In this document: one piece after another, positions 1-5,491 of the stretch | How positions within the stretch are numbered: position 1 is the stretch's first letter | Layout: every line of letters starts with the position of its first letter | DNA from: Paracoccaceae bacterium | GTDB lineage: Bacteria; Pseudomonadota; Alphaproteobacteria; Rhodobacterales; Rhodobacteraceae | Length of the DNA: 6,847 nt | Reading direction: 5' to 3' | Assembly (NCBI GenBank): GCA_009922885.1 | Contig: RFUP01000118.1 | Span: forward strand, 1-6,847 | Made by a program: the position numbers and the translations under genes | The notes under the pieces: model-generated | Told to the model about the DNA's origin: nothing | Databases searched by the model: none | What the model saw: the letters and a program-made list of their open reading frames with translations, nothing else

Positions 1-42
1 ACTCAAATGCACATCTTTCAAGGCGATCACTGGCGCAGGCAT
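1..42 (-). CDS. ABC transporter ATP-binding protein, N-terminal fragment (YbbA-like)
   Basis: Only the first 14 codons lie in the window; the gene runs off the left edge. Read on the minus strand from the ATG at 42-40 they give MPAPVIALKDVHLS, the usual first beta strand of an ABC ATPase (pattern: hydrophobic, short gap, (K/R)DVxLS). A GGAAG ribosome-binding site lies five bases before the ATG. The gene is divergent from a TesA-type esterase, the arrangement known for E. coli ybbA and tesA, so a YbbA-like ATPase working with an FtsX/MacB-type permease is the best guess. No Walker motif is visible, so family assignment rests on 14 residues plus context. Confidence 0.6.
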   Translation of the reverse strand, partial: MPAPVIALKDVHLS

Positions 43-93
43 GGAGACTTCCGTTTGTATTTTGTTAACTTTGCATATGGGGCCTTCCAGAAG
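43..93. promoter_or_regulatory. Divergent promoter region between ABC ATPase and esterase genes
   Basis: This 51-base gap separates two divergent starts and must hold or overlap the promoters of both genes unless these lie inside the coding regions. It is more AT-rich than its surroundings around 54-80 and contains GTTAAC and CATATG, but I could not pick a convincing -35/-10 pair for either direction. GGAAG on the minus strand (near 48-52) serves the ABC gene. GGAG at 43-46 on the plus strand could serve a TTG start at 55 for the esterase. Confidence 0.35.
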
Positions 94-723
94 GTGAGCA
101 AGGCTGCACTCCTCACGAGCCTGCTATTCTCCCCCGCTGTGGCTTCAGAGCGCGTCGATATCCTCGCCTTCGGCGACAGCCTCACCGCCGGATACGGGTT
201 GATGGATCACGAAGGCCTCGTGCCGCAACTCACCGCATGGCTGAAGGAGAAGGGCCATGACGTGCGGATCATCAACGCGGGTGTTTCCGGCGATACCACG
301 GCAGGCGGCCTCGAACGCCTCGAATGGTCCCTCACCGATGACATCGACGCGATGATCATCGAGCTTGGCGCGAATGACATGCTCCGCGCCATCGACCCCG
401 CCGCGACCCGCGAAAACATCGCAAAAATGCTCGAAATCGCCAAAGGCCATAACATTCAGGTATTGCTGATTGGTTTGACCGCGCCTTCTAATTATGGCTC
501 GGACTGGAAAACCGAGTTTGAACGTATCTGGCCCGAGACCTCCTCCCAATACGGCACGCAGCTGATGCCCGACTTTTTCAGCGCTTTCGCCGGAATGGAC
601 CTCGCCACCGCCAGCGCCTTTTTCCAACCGGACGGTCTGCATCCCAACGCCGAAGGAGTGGCGAAAGTCGTCGAAACGCTTGGGCCACATGTGGAGGCGC
701 TGATCGGTCAGGTCGCCCGATAA
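94..723 (+). CDS. tesA: Arylesterase / lysophospholipase, GDSL (SGNH) hydrolase, TesA type
   Basis: A secreted SGNH hydrolase that would cleave acyl or aryl esters (thioesterase I/lysophospholipase-like) in the periplasm. Counting from the GTG at 94 (209 aa), all four SGNH blocks are present: GDSLT with nucleophile Ser29, the oxyanion Gly63 in the INAGVSGDT block, GAND with Asn94, and DGLHP with the Asp180/His183 dyad. A short signal peptide (AALLTSLLF core, cleavage after AVA or AVAS) precedes it. The length fits TesA. The start is uncertain. GTG 94 gives a clean signal peptide but has no properly spaced ribosome site. TTG at 55 has GGAG eight bases upstream and would add 13 residues. The ATG at 7 would overlap the divergent ABC gene and its ribosome site, so I reject it. 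The divergent ABC ATPase reproduces the tesA/ybbA neighbourhood. True substrates cannot be read from sequence. Confidence 0.9.
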   Translation: MSKAALLTSLLFSPAVASERVDILAFGDSLTAGYGLMDHEGLVPQLTAWLKEKGHDVRIINAGVSGDTTAGGLERLEWSLTDDIDAMIIELGANDMLRAIDPAATRENIAKMLEIAKGHNIQVLLIGLTAPSNYGSDWKTEFERIWPETSSQYGTQLMPDFFSAFAGMDLATASAFFQPDGLHPNAEGVAKVVETLGPHVEALIGQVAR

Positions 724-760
724 ATCTTTCAGCAGCGGCACGGTTTCCAAAAATAGCCCC

Positions 761-790
761 TTCACAAAGTCAATTCCTTATATATATGAT
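761..790 (+). promoter_or_regulatory. Candidate sigma-70 type promoter of trxC
   Basis: A -35 box TTCACA (761-766) and a -10 box TATGAT (785-790) are separated by 18 bases, which puts transcription start near 797 and leaves a leader of about 20 bases before the ATG at 818. Each box matches the consensus at five of six positions. The stretch is conspicuously AT-rich for this window. The assignment is by eye only. Confidence 0.5.
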
Positions 791-799
791 ATTTGGAAT
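773..799. promoter_or_regulatory. Imperfect 27-base palindrome over the trxC promoter (candidate operator)
   Basis: The left arm ATTCC-tt-ATAT mirrors the right arm ATAT-tt-GGAAT around a five-base centre (784-788). Nine of the eleven arm positions pair, and both mismatches are the symmetric T/T pairs. It covers the -10 box and the probable transcription start of trxC, where a repressor or redox-responsive regulator would be expected to bind. The regulator is unknown; I did not recognise a published motif. Confidence 0.4.
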
Positions 800-817
800 A
801 TGACTTCGGAGGGCACC

Positions 818-1255
818 ATGCCATCGAACGGAAAAAAGATCACCTGCCTTGACTGCGGTCAGGTCAACCGCGTGCCCGAAGCGCGCCTTGCGGACGGGCC
901 GAAATGCGGCGTTTGCGGCAGCGCACTCCTCTCGTCGAAACCCGTCGAGATCGACGCCGCCACCCTCGCCAAAGCCGCCAAATCCGACGACTTCCCCCTT
1001 ATCGTCGATTTCTGGGCCCCGTGGTGCGGCCCCTGCCGCATGATGGCTCCCGAATTCTCGAAGGCCGCCAGCGCCATGCAGGGCAAGGCGCGTTTCGTGA
1101 AACTCAACACCGAAGCCGACCCCAAAGGCGGCGCAAGCTGGAACATCCGCGGTATCCCCACCCTCGTCGCGATTTCCGGCGGCAAGGAACGGGCGCGGCA
1201 ATCTGGTGCCATGCCCGCCGCTTCCATCATCGACTGGACCAACCGGGCGCTCTAA
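818..1255 (+). CDS. trxC: Thioredoxin 2 (TrxC), zinc-ribbon thioredoxin
   Basis: A cytoplasmic protein-disulfide reductase of 145 aa. The N-terminal zinc ribbon has two CxxC pairs (Cys10/Cys13 and Cys30/Cys33), the hallmark that separates TrxC from TrxA. The thioredoxin fold carries the active site WCGPC at 69-73 after VDFWAP, and the cis-proline is in RGIPT (Pro114). The size is typical for the family. The ATG at 818 is preferred over the ATG at 800 because GGAGGG (808-813) sits just before it, whereas nothing comparable precedes 800. In other bacteria trxC is often induced by oxidative stress through OxyR; here the promoter has a palindrome that could carry such control. A DUF2892 gene follows after 24 bases, so the two are probably one transcript. 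Confidence 0.95.
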   Translation: MPSNGKKITCLDCGQVNRVPEARLADGPKCGVCGSALLSSKPVEIDAATLAKAAKSDDFPLIVDFWAPWCGPCRMMAPEFSKAASAMQGKARFVKLNTEADPKGGASWNIRGIPTLVAISGGKERARQSGAMPAASIIDWTNRAL

Positions 1256-1279
1256 GCCCCATCCCACACGGAGACACCA

Positions 1280-1483
1280 ATGAACCTCGACCGCGCAACC
1301 TTCGCCTTTGCAGGCGTGATGATCCTCCTGAGCCTCGCCCTCACCCTCTGGGTTTCGCAATACTTCATGCTCTTCACGGCCTTCATCGGCCTGAACCTGC
1401 TGCAAACCGCCTTCACCGGCTTCTGCCCTGCGGCAAAGGTCTTCGGCCTTTTCGGCATCAAAGCCGGCTGCGCCCTGAAGTAA
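1280..1483 (+). CDS. DUF2892 / YgaP-like transmembrane protein
   Basis: A 67-residue inner-membrane protein with two predicted helices (about residues 7-25 and 30-47). It ends in the family's conserved cysteine segment: TGFCP (Cys49) followed fifteen residues later by Cys64 in KAGC. This matches the DUF2892 family, which also forms the membrane tail of the rhodanese YgaP. GGAG (1270-1273) precedes the ATG. It lies 24 bases after trxC with no terminator between, so co-transcription is likely. That neighbour, together with the paired cysteines, suggests a thiol or sulfane-sulfur role at the membrane, but its biochemical function is not established. The strong terminator at 1497 ends the unit. 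Confidence 0.85.
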   Translation: MNLDRATFAFAGVMILLSLALTLWVSQYFMLFTAFIGLNLLQTAFTGFCPAAKVFGLFGIKAGCALK

Positions 1484-1496
1484 GGCCCCGAAACAG

Positions 1497-1534
1497 AAAC
1501 GCCGCGCCCTCCACAGGCGCGGCGTTTTTCTTTT
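1497..1534 (+). terminator. Strong rho-independent terminator, probably bidirectional
   Basis: A perfect 12-bp stem (1497-1508 with 1516-1527, GC-rich core GCCGCGCC) closes a 7-base loop. It is followed by a T tract interrupted once (TTTTTCTTTT, 1525-1534). On the minus strand the same stem is followed by TTTCTGTTT. It therefore fits as a shared terminator for the converging trxC-DUF2892 and yggT/L,D-transpeptidase units, the latter ending at 1552. Confidence 0.9.
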
Positions 1535-1551
1535 GAAATGAAGGCGTTGCG

Positions 1552-2130
1552 TCAGAGCACGGTCACAACCGTTCCAACTGGAACGCGTTCATACAAATCC
1601 ATTACATGCTCATTCACCATGCGGATGCAGCCGTTCGAAACCGACTGCCCGATCGACCACGGCTGCGTGGTGCCATGAATACGGAAGTAGGTGTCCTTGC
1701 CGTTCTGGAACAGATAGAGCGCCCGTGCCCCAAGCGGGTTCTTCGGACCACCCGGCTCGACATAGTCATTATCCTTGAACTTGCCGTAAGCCTTCGGATC
1801 GCGCTCGATCATCTCGTTGGTCGGGCGCCACGTCGGCCATTCTTTCTTCACCTGGATCACAGCCTCACCCGTGAACTCAAGGCCCGCTTTCCCTACACCC
1901 ACACCATAGCGCATCGCCTTGCGCGGCGCGGTCACGAAATAAAGGAAATGGGCACGCGGCAGCACAAGTATCTGGCCGGGCGCATAATCGGCCTTGATCG
2001 AAACCTCTTGCGGCATGAACTTCGGATCGATCTGGAACGCTGGCTTCGCCTGCTGGGCCAAGGCCGGAGCGGCAAGGCTCGTCGTAGCGGCAGCACCTGC
2101 GGAAACAAGAAAACCACGGCGGGTGAACAT
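1552..2130 (-). CDS. L,D-transpeptidase (YkuD domain), Tat-exported
   Basis: A periplasmic peptidoglycan enzyme of 192 aa. Such enzymes use a catalytic cysteine to form 3-3 (mDAP-mDAP) cross-links or to attach proteins to murein. The YkuD signature is intact: IHG with His152, then S164, NGC with catalytic Cys168, and Arg170. The N terminus has a textbook twin-arginine motif, TRRGFLV (residues 3-9), an Ala-rich hydrophobic stretch, and a likely cleavage after APALA (residue 25). I chose the ATG at 2130 because it puts the Tat motif at residue 3 and has AGGTGG nine bases upstream. In-frame starts at 2157 and 2175 would add an unneeded N-terminal tail. The protein is small, with no LysM or other murein-binding domain. 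It lies 95 bases downstream of yggT on the same strand and ends at the shared terminator. Which reaction it performs cannot be told from sequence. Confidence 0.93.
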   Translation of the reverse strand: MFTRRGFLVSAGAAATTSLAAPALAQQAKPAFQIDPKFMPQEVSIKADYAPGQILVLPRAHFLYFVTAPRKAMRYGVGVGKAGLEFTGEAVIQVKKEWPTWRPTNEMIERDPKAYGKFKDNDYVEPGGPKNPLGARALYLFQNGKDTYFRIHGTTQPWSIGQSVSNGCIRMVNEHVMDLYERVPVGTVVTVL

Positions 2131-2225
2131 CGGTTTTTTCCACCTATCTAAAAGCATACATCCATAGCCTGCCACGCAAGCGGCAGGGGATCAAGCCAAG
2201 GAAACGTGAACCTTTGCAGGAGGGA
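2131..2225 (-). other. yggT to L,D-transpeptidase intergenic region with small hairpin
   Basis: Ninety-five bases separate the two minus-strand genes. A 6-bp hairpin (CCTGCC 2168-2173 with GGCAGG 2182-2187, 8-base loop) stands in the middle. It has no T tract directly after it on the minus strand, so it is not a standard terminator. A TATGCT hexamer follows on the minus strand and could be a -10 box for a separate L,D-transpeptidase promoter, but no good -35 is spaced correctly. The gap is long enough for an internal promoter or partial read-through control. Confidence 0.3.
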
Positions 2226-2513
2226 TCAATAGAAGGCGTAGGCGTTATTGATCAGAACGATCCGGATCGCGTAGACCCCCACCAGCACGATCAACGGCGC
2301 CAGGTCCAAGCCCCCCATGGGTGGCAGCAAGCGCCGGATCGGGCCATAAATCGGCTCCAGAACGCGGTTCAGCCCGTACCATATCTGCCCCACCACCTGC
2401 TGGCGCAGATTGAGCACCTGAAAATTGATCAGCCAGCTCATGATCACATGGGCGATGATGAAGAACCACACGATGTCGAGGAGCAACATCAGGATTTGGA
2501 AGATCGACTGCAT
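2226..2513 (-). CDS. YggT family integral membrane protein
   Basis: A 95-residue inner-membrane protein. Two hydrophobic segments (about 5-32 and 70-90) flank the conserved middle: a leucine/asparagine segment, then LEPIYGPIRRLLPPMGGLD (about 52-70) and LAPL. This is the YggT (DUF165-like short) pattern. The family is widespread, sits near cell-division or redox genes in many bacteria, and has been linked to osmotic tolerance and membrane organisation, but its mechanism is unknown. The ATG at 2513 is set by AAAGGA seven bases upstream on the minus strand; longer in-frame readings run through the divergent thioesterase gene and are not credible. It is transcribed divergently from that gene and toward the L,D-transpeptidase. 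Confidence 0.9.
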   Translation of the reverse strand: MQSIFQILMLLLDIVWFFIIAHVIMSWLINFQVLNLRQQVVGQIWYGLNRVLEPIYGPIRRLLPPMGGLDLAPLIVLVGVYAIRIVLINNAYAFY

Positions 2514-2637
2514 CGGGTGTCCTTTCTTGGGTCTGGCACAGAGGTAAGTGCAGCTTCGGAAAAGGGCAAGCCTCTGACGCCGCGCTCCACTTGACGCTGC
2601 CACGCCACATGGCATGAGGCCTTCAAAGGAGAAGCCC
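2514..2637. promoter_or_regulatory. Divergent intergenic region with candidate thioesterase promoter
   Basis: A 124-base gap between divergent yggT and the thioesterase-like gene. On the plus strand TTGACG (2591-2596) is a good -35 box; sixteen bases on, CATGAG (2613-2618) is a poor -10. If used, transcription would start near 2625, leaving a very short leader that begins at the ribosome site AAAGGAGA (2625-2632). No convincing promoter was found for yggT on the minus strand. Confidence 0.3.
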
Positions 2638-3177
2638 ATGTATCCAGTCATCCGCCTCGGCAAAGAGTTCGTGAAGTTCCGCAAGGCCTCGCCCTTGCCG
2701 CTCAATGGCGTCCACGTGAGCCGCCACATGTGCTTCCCGTGGGACATCGACCTTTGGATGGAACTCAACAACGGCCGTACCCTCACCCTTTACGATCTGG
2801 GCCGCCTCGTGCTCGCGAAACGCACCGGCCTTCTTGGAACGCTCGAAAAGAAGGGCTGGGGCCTGACCATGGCCGGAGCCATCGTGCGCTATCGCCGCCG
2901 CATCCGCGTCTTCGAAACCATCGAAATGCGCAGCCGCGCCGTGTGCTGGGACGACCGCTTTATCTACCTCGAACAATCCATGTGGAAGAAGGATGGCGAA
3001 TGTGCGGGCCACATTTGCTACCGTGCCGCCGTCGTCGGGCCGGAAGGCATTGTGCCGCCCTCTCAAGTCGCCTCGGCCATGGGTGTCACTGCCCCCCTCC
3101 CGGTGCCGGAATGGGTCGCGGCATGGAGCGAAGCGGAGCGTCTGCGCCCCTGGCCTCCTATGCAAGACGCCAGTTAA
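2638..3177 (+). CDS. Thioesterase-like protein, hotdog fold (4HBT_2 / acyl-CoA thioesterase family)
   Basis: A 179-residue cytoplasmic protein resembling the THEM6-like/4HBT_2 branch of hotdog thioesterases, which hydrolyse acyl-CoA or acyl-ACP. The diagnostic block is at about 33-56: FPWDIDLW with Asp36/Asp38, then ELNNGR (Asn44/Asn45) and LYDLGR. This matches the family's D-x-D...NN...Y-D-x-GR core on the central helix. A strand carrying YRRRIRVFETIE (about 85-96) and the FIYLEQ strand follow. The ATG at 2638 is preferred to the ATG at 2614 because AAAGGAGA lies directly before it. It is probably monocistronic: 77 bases and a possible promoter separate it from the MFS gene. The natural substrate is unknown; many homologues are annotated only by fold. 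Confidence 0.85.
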   Translation: MYPVIRLGKEFVKFRKASPLPLNGVHVSRHMCFPWDIDLWMELNNGRTLTLYDLGRLVLAKRTGLLGTLEKKGWGLTMAGAIVRYRRRIRVFETIEMRSRAVCWDDRFIYLEQSMWKKDGECAGHICYRAAVVGPEGIVPPSQVASAMGVTAPLPVPEWVAAWSEAERLRPWPPMQDAS

Positions 3178-3201
3178 TCTCTCGGCCAAAGAACCAACGC
3201 C

Positions 3202-3231
3202 TTGCCAGATTCAGGTTAACCCTGCCATAAC
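3202..3231 (+). promoter_or_regulatory. Candidate promoter of the MFS-mepA-phytase-like operon
   Basis: TTGCCA (3202-3207) matches the -35 consensus at five of six positions. CATAAC (3226-3231), 18 bases on, matches the -10 at four of six. Transcription would start near 3237, about 18 bases before the GTG at 3255. The perfect palindrome GGTTAACC (3214-3221) sits in the spacer and could be a regulator site or chance. By eye only. Confidence 0.4.
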
Positions 3232-3254
3232 TCCCTAAAAATGGGGGATGAGGC

Positions 3255-4637
3255 GTGGCTACTTCACTGAAAAAGCGTATCTGGGGATGGTATTTCTTCG
3301 ACTGGGCAAGCCAGCCGGTTCATACTCTCCTCCTCACCTTTATCTTCGGGCCTTTCTTCGCCTCGGTCGCAGCCGCCTATTTCCTTGGCCTTGGCCTCGA
3401 TGAACACGCAGCCGATGCGAAAGCTCAAAGCGTCTGGTCCATGGGCCTGACGATCATGGGCCTCATCATCGCCATCAGCGGCCCAATCATGGGCGCGATG
3501 GCCGACACCTCCGGCCGTCGCATGCCGTGGATCGTCGCCTTCTCCGTCATGTATGTTTTTGGCTCAGCGCTCCTGTGGTGGACAGACCCTGCAGGCACCA
3601 ACATGTGGGCGATGCTCATCGCCTTCGCGATTGCCTTCATTGGTGCGGAATGCGCGCTGATCTTCACCAACGCGCAGCTTCCATCACTCGGGAACAATGA
3701 CGAAATCGGTCGTATTTCCGGTTCTGGCTTTGCTTTCGGCTATCTCGGCGGCCTCATCGCCCTTGCCATCATGCTCGCACTCTTCGTCGAACAAGGAAAC
3801 GGCAAGACGCTGATCGGCGCCGATCCAGCTTTCGGATTTGATGCCTCCCACAAAGAAGGCACCCGCTTTGTCGGACCATTCACGGCGATCTGGTACGCCG
3901 TTTTCATGGTGCCCTACTTCCTCTGGGTCCGTGAAGTCCGCACCGTGGCCTCTCCGATTTCGGTCTCGAACGCGATGAAATCGCTGAAGGCCCAATTGGC
4001 CAGCATCATGAAACGCCGCAGCCTCGCAGCCTATCTTGGCTCATCGATGTTCTACCGCGACGGATTGAACGGCCTCTACGGCTTCGGCGGCGTTTATGCA
4101 AAACTGGTCCTGAACTGGGAAATCGTTTCGATCGGAGTATTCGGCATTATTTCGGGCATCGCTGCTGCGATCTTCTCTTGGATCGGCGGAAGGGCAGATC
4201 GCCGGTTCGGACCGAAGCCTGTGATCGTTTTCTGTATCCTCGTTCTGATCCTTGTCGTCGTCACCATCGTGTTCATGTCCCGCGAAGCGATCTTCGGCGT
4301 CCCGCTGCCGGAAGGCTCGAAACTACCCGACATGATCTTCTTCGGCTGTGGCGTTGTTATCGGCGGGGCGGGCGGCACATTGCAATCCGCCAGCCGGACA
4401 CTGATGGTGCGTCACACCGATGAAAGCACCGCGACCGAAGCCTTTGGCATCTACGGGCTTTCGGGCCGCGCCACTGCCTTCCTCGCGCCTGCGTTGATCG
4501 GATTGGTCACCACGATGACCCAGTCGGCGCGAATTGGCGTATCGCCCCTGATCGGTCTTTTCCTCCTCGGGTTGATCCTGTTAGCGTGGGTCAACCCGAA
4601 GGGAGATGCTGGTAAATGGTCCGAACACTCGTCTTGA
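3255..4637 (+). CDS. MFS transporter, UMF1 / Atg22-like family
   Basis: A polytopic inner-membrane permease of 460 aa. The N terminus RIWGWYFFDWASQP (8-21) is the signature opening of the UMF1/Atg22-like branch of the major facilitator superfamily. Two MFS loops are visible: GAMADTSGRR (80-89, the loop 2-3 motif) and GGRADRRFGPKP (311-322, its loop 8-9 counterpart). Hydrophobic stretches are consistent with about 12 helices, with a hydrophilic mid-protein region near 228-258. The start is GTG at 3255, preceded by a GGGGATGAGG purine tract; no in-frame ATG is nearby. The eukaryotic relative Atg22 exports amino acids from the vacuole. Substrates of bacterial members are mostly unknown, so direction and cargo cannot be given. 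Its last 22 bases overlap mepA, implying translational coupling with a murein endopeptidase, which makes cell-wall breakdown products one conceivable cargo (inference only). Confidence 0.9.
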   Translation: MATSLKKRIWGWYFFDWASQPVHTLLLTFIFGPFFASVAAAYFLGLGLDEHAADAKAQSVWSMGLTIMGLIIAISGPIMGAMADTSGRRMPWIVAFSVMYVFGSALLWWTDPAGTNMWAMLIAFAIAFIGAECALIFTNAQLPSLGNNDEIGRISGSGFAFGYLGGLIALAIMLALFVEQGNGKTLIGADPAFGFDASHKEGTRFVGPFTAIWYAVFMVPYFLWVREVRTVASPISVSNAMKSLKAQLASIMKRRSLAAYLGSSMFYRDGLNGLYGFGGVYAKLVLNWEIVSIGVFGIISGIAAAIFSWIGGRADRRFGPKPVIVFCILVLILVVVTIVFMSREAIFGVPLPEGSKLPDMIFFGCGVVIGGAGGTLQSASRTLMVRHTDESTATEAFGIYGLSGRATAFLAPALIGLVTTMTQSARIGVSPLIGLFLLGLILLAWVNPKGDAGKWSEHSS

Positions 4638-5491
4638 TTGTCTCTCTCGCGCTCGGCCTGATCTCTTCCGGTCAAGCCGAAGCCGAAATCGCCAAGAAGC
4701 AATTCGGAGCCATGAAGGCCCCAGCGCAACTGCCGCCAGCACCGTTTGGCTCATACGCCAAAGGGTGTCTGGCAGGCGGTGAACAGCTTCCGGAAACAGG
4801 GCCAACATGGCAAGCCATGCGCCTCAGCCGCAACCGGAACTGGGGCCACCCCGATACGATCGACTTCCTTGAAGACCTCTCGGCTTTCGCCGCCACGCAA
4901 CCAGGGTGGAAAGGGCTTTATATCGGCGATATCAGCCAGCCTCGCGGTGGCCCGATGCTCACAGGCCATGCCAGCCACCAGATGGGGCTTGATGCCGATA
5001 TCTGGATGCTCCCGCCCAACCGCCTCGATTTGAACCGCAAGGAACGGGAGGAAATCTCGTCTATCTCCATGCGGCGCGCCAATGGGGCATACGTGAATTC
5101 CGACTGGACGCGGCAACATCACGAGATCATCAAAGCCGCCGCCAGCGATCCCCGCGTGGCACGGATTTTCGTTTTCCCCGGCGCCAAAGTGCAGATGTGC
5201 AAAGACGAAAAGGGCGGCCGTGCTTGGCTCCGCAAAGTGCGCCCCTGGTATGGCCATCACTACCATTTCCACGTTCGCCTGAACTGCCCGGATGGCGCCA
5301 GAGGGTGTCAGGATCAGGATGCCATTCCCGCGGGCGATGGCTGCAAGGACGCCGAGAAATGGGTGCATGATATTCTCAATCCACCACCTCCCAGAAAGCC
5401 CGACCCGAACGCCCCCAAACCCAAACCAAAGCGGGAACTCACGCTGGCGGATCTACCCAAACAATGCACAAACGTCTTGCGCTCGCGCTAA
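4616..5491 (+). CDS. mepA: Penicillin-insensitive murein endopeptidase MepA
   Basis: A periplasmic zinc metallo-endopeptidase (LAS fold, MEROPS M74) of 291 aa that cuts peptide cross-links in peptidoglycan. A signal peptide covers about residues 1-23, with cleavage after AEA. The LAS motifs are intact: GHASHQMGLDADIW (117-130) provides the His121 and Asp128 ligands in the H-x6-D spacing, and WYGHHYHFHVRL (211-222) provides His219 plus His214 five residues earlier, matching the E. coli enzyme's spacing. Six cysteines (51, 195, 224, 231, 243, 284) are compatible with disulfides. The C-terminal tail 256-274 is rich in proline and lysine. The ATG at 4616 overlaps the MFS gene by 22 bases, with AGGGAGA about ten bases upstream. 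The 3' end overlaps the next gene by 28 bases, so the three are surely co-transcribed. E. coli MepA is reported to cut 4-3 and also 3-3 bonds, the kind an L,D-transpeptidase makes. Confidence 0.95.
   Translation: MVRTLVLIVSLALGLISSGQAEAEIAKKQFGAMKAPAQLPPAPFGSYAKGCLAGGEQLPETGPTWQAMRLSRNRNWGHPDTIDFLEDLSAFAATQPGWKGLYIGDISQPRGGPMLTGHASHQMGLDADIWMLPPNRLDLNRKEREEISSISMRRANGAYVNSDWTRQHHEIIKAAASDPRVARIFVFPGAKVQMCKDEKGGRAWLRKVRPWYGHHYHFHVRLNCPDGARGCQDQDAIPAGDGCKDAEKWVHDILNPPPPRKPDPNAPKPKPKRELTLADLPKQCTNVLRSR

Noticed and set aside
7..93. N-terminal extension of the esterase from the ATG at 7
   Set aside because: It would cover the start codon and ribosome site of the divergent ABC gene, encodes an implausible charged N terminus ahead of the signal peptide, and shows no esterase-family similarity.
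145..765. Long minus-strand open frame opposite the esterase
   Set aside because: The translation has no recognisable domain, and the plus-strand SGNH gene is certain. It is a shadow of GC-biased codons.
770..1405. Long minus-strand open frame opposite trxC
   Set aside because: Low-complexity Gly/His/Glu-rich translation typical of an antisense shadow; it would also cross the trxC promoter and two convincing genes.
904..1536. Plus-strand open frame in another register over trxC and DUF2892
   Set aside because: Arg/Pro-rich shadow translation with no family similarity; it overlaps two genes with clear motifs and ribosome sites, and runs into the terminator.
2168..2187. Hairpin between yggT and the L,D-transpeptidase as a terminator
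   Set aside because: Only six base pairs and no T tract follows in the direction of transcription.
2623..3189. Minus-strand open frame opposite the thioesterase
   Set aside because: His/Ala/Gly-rich shadow translation, no ribosome site or motif; the sense gene has a clear hotdog signature.
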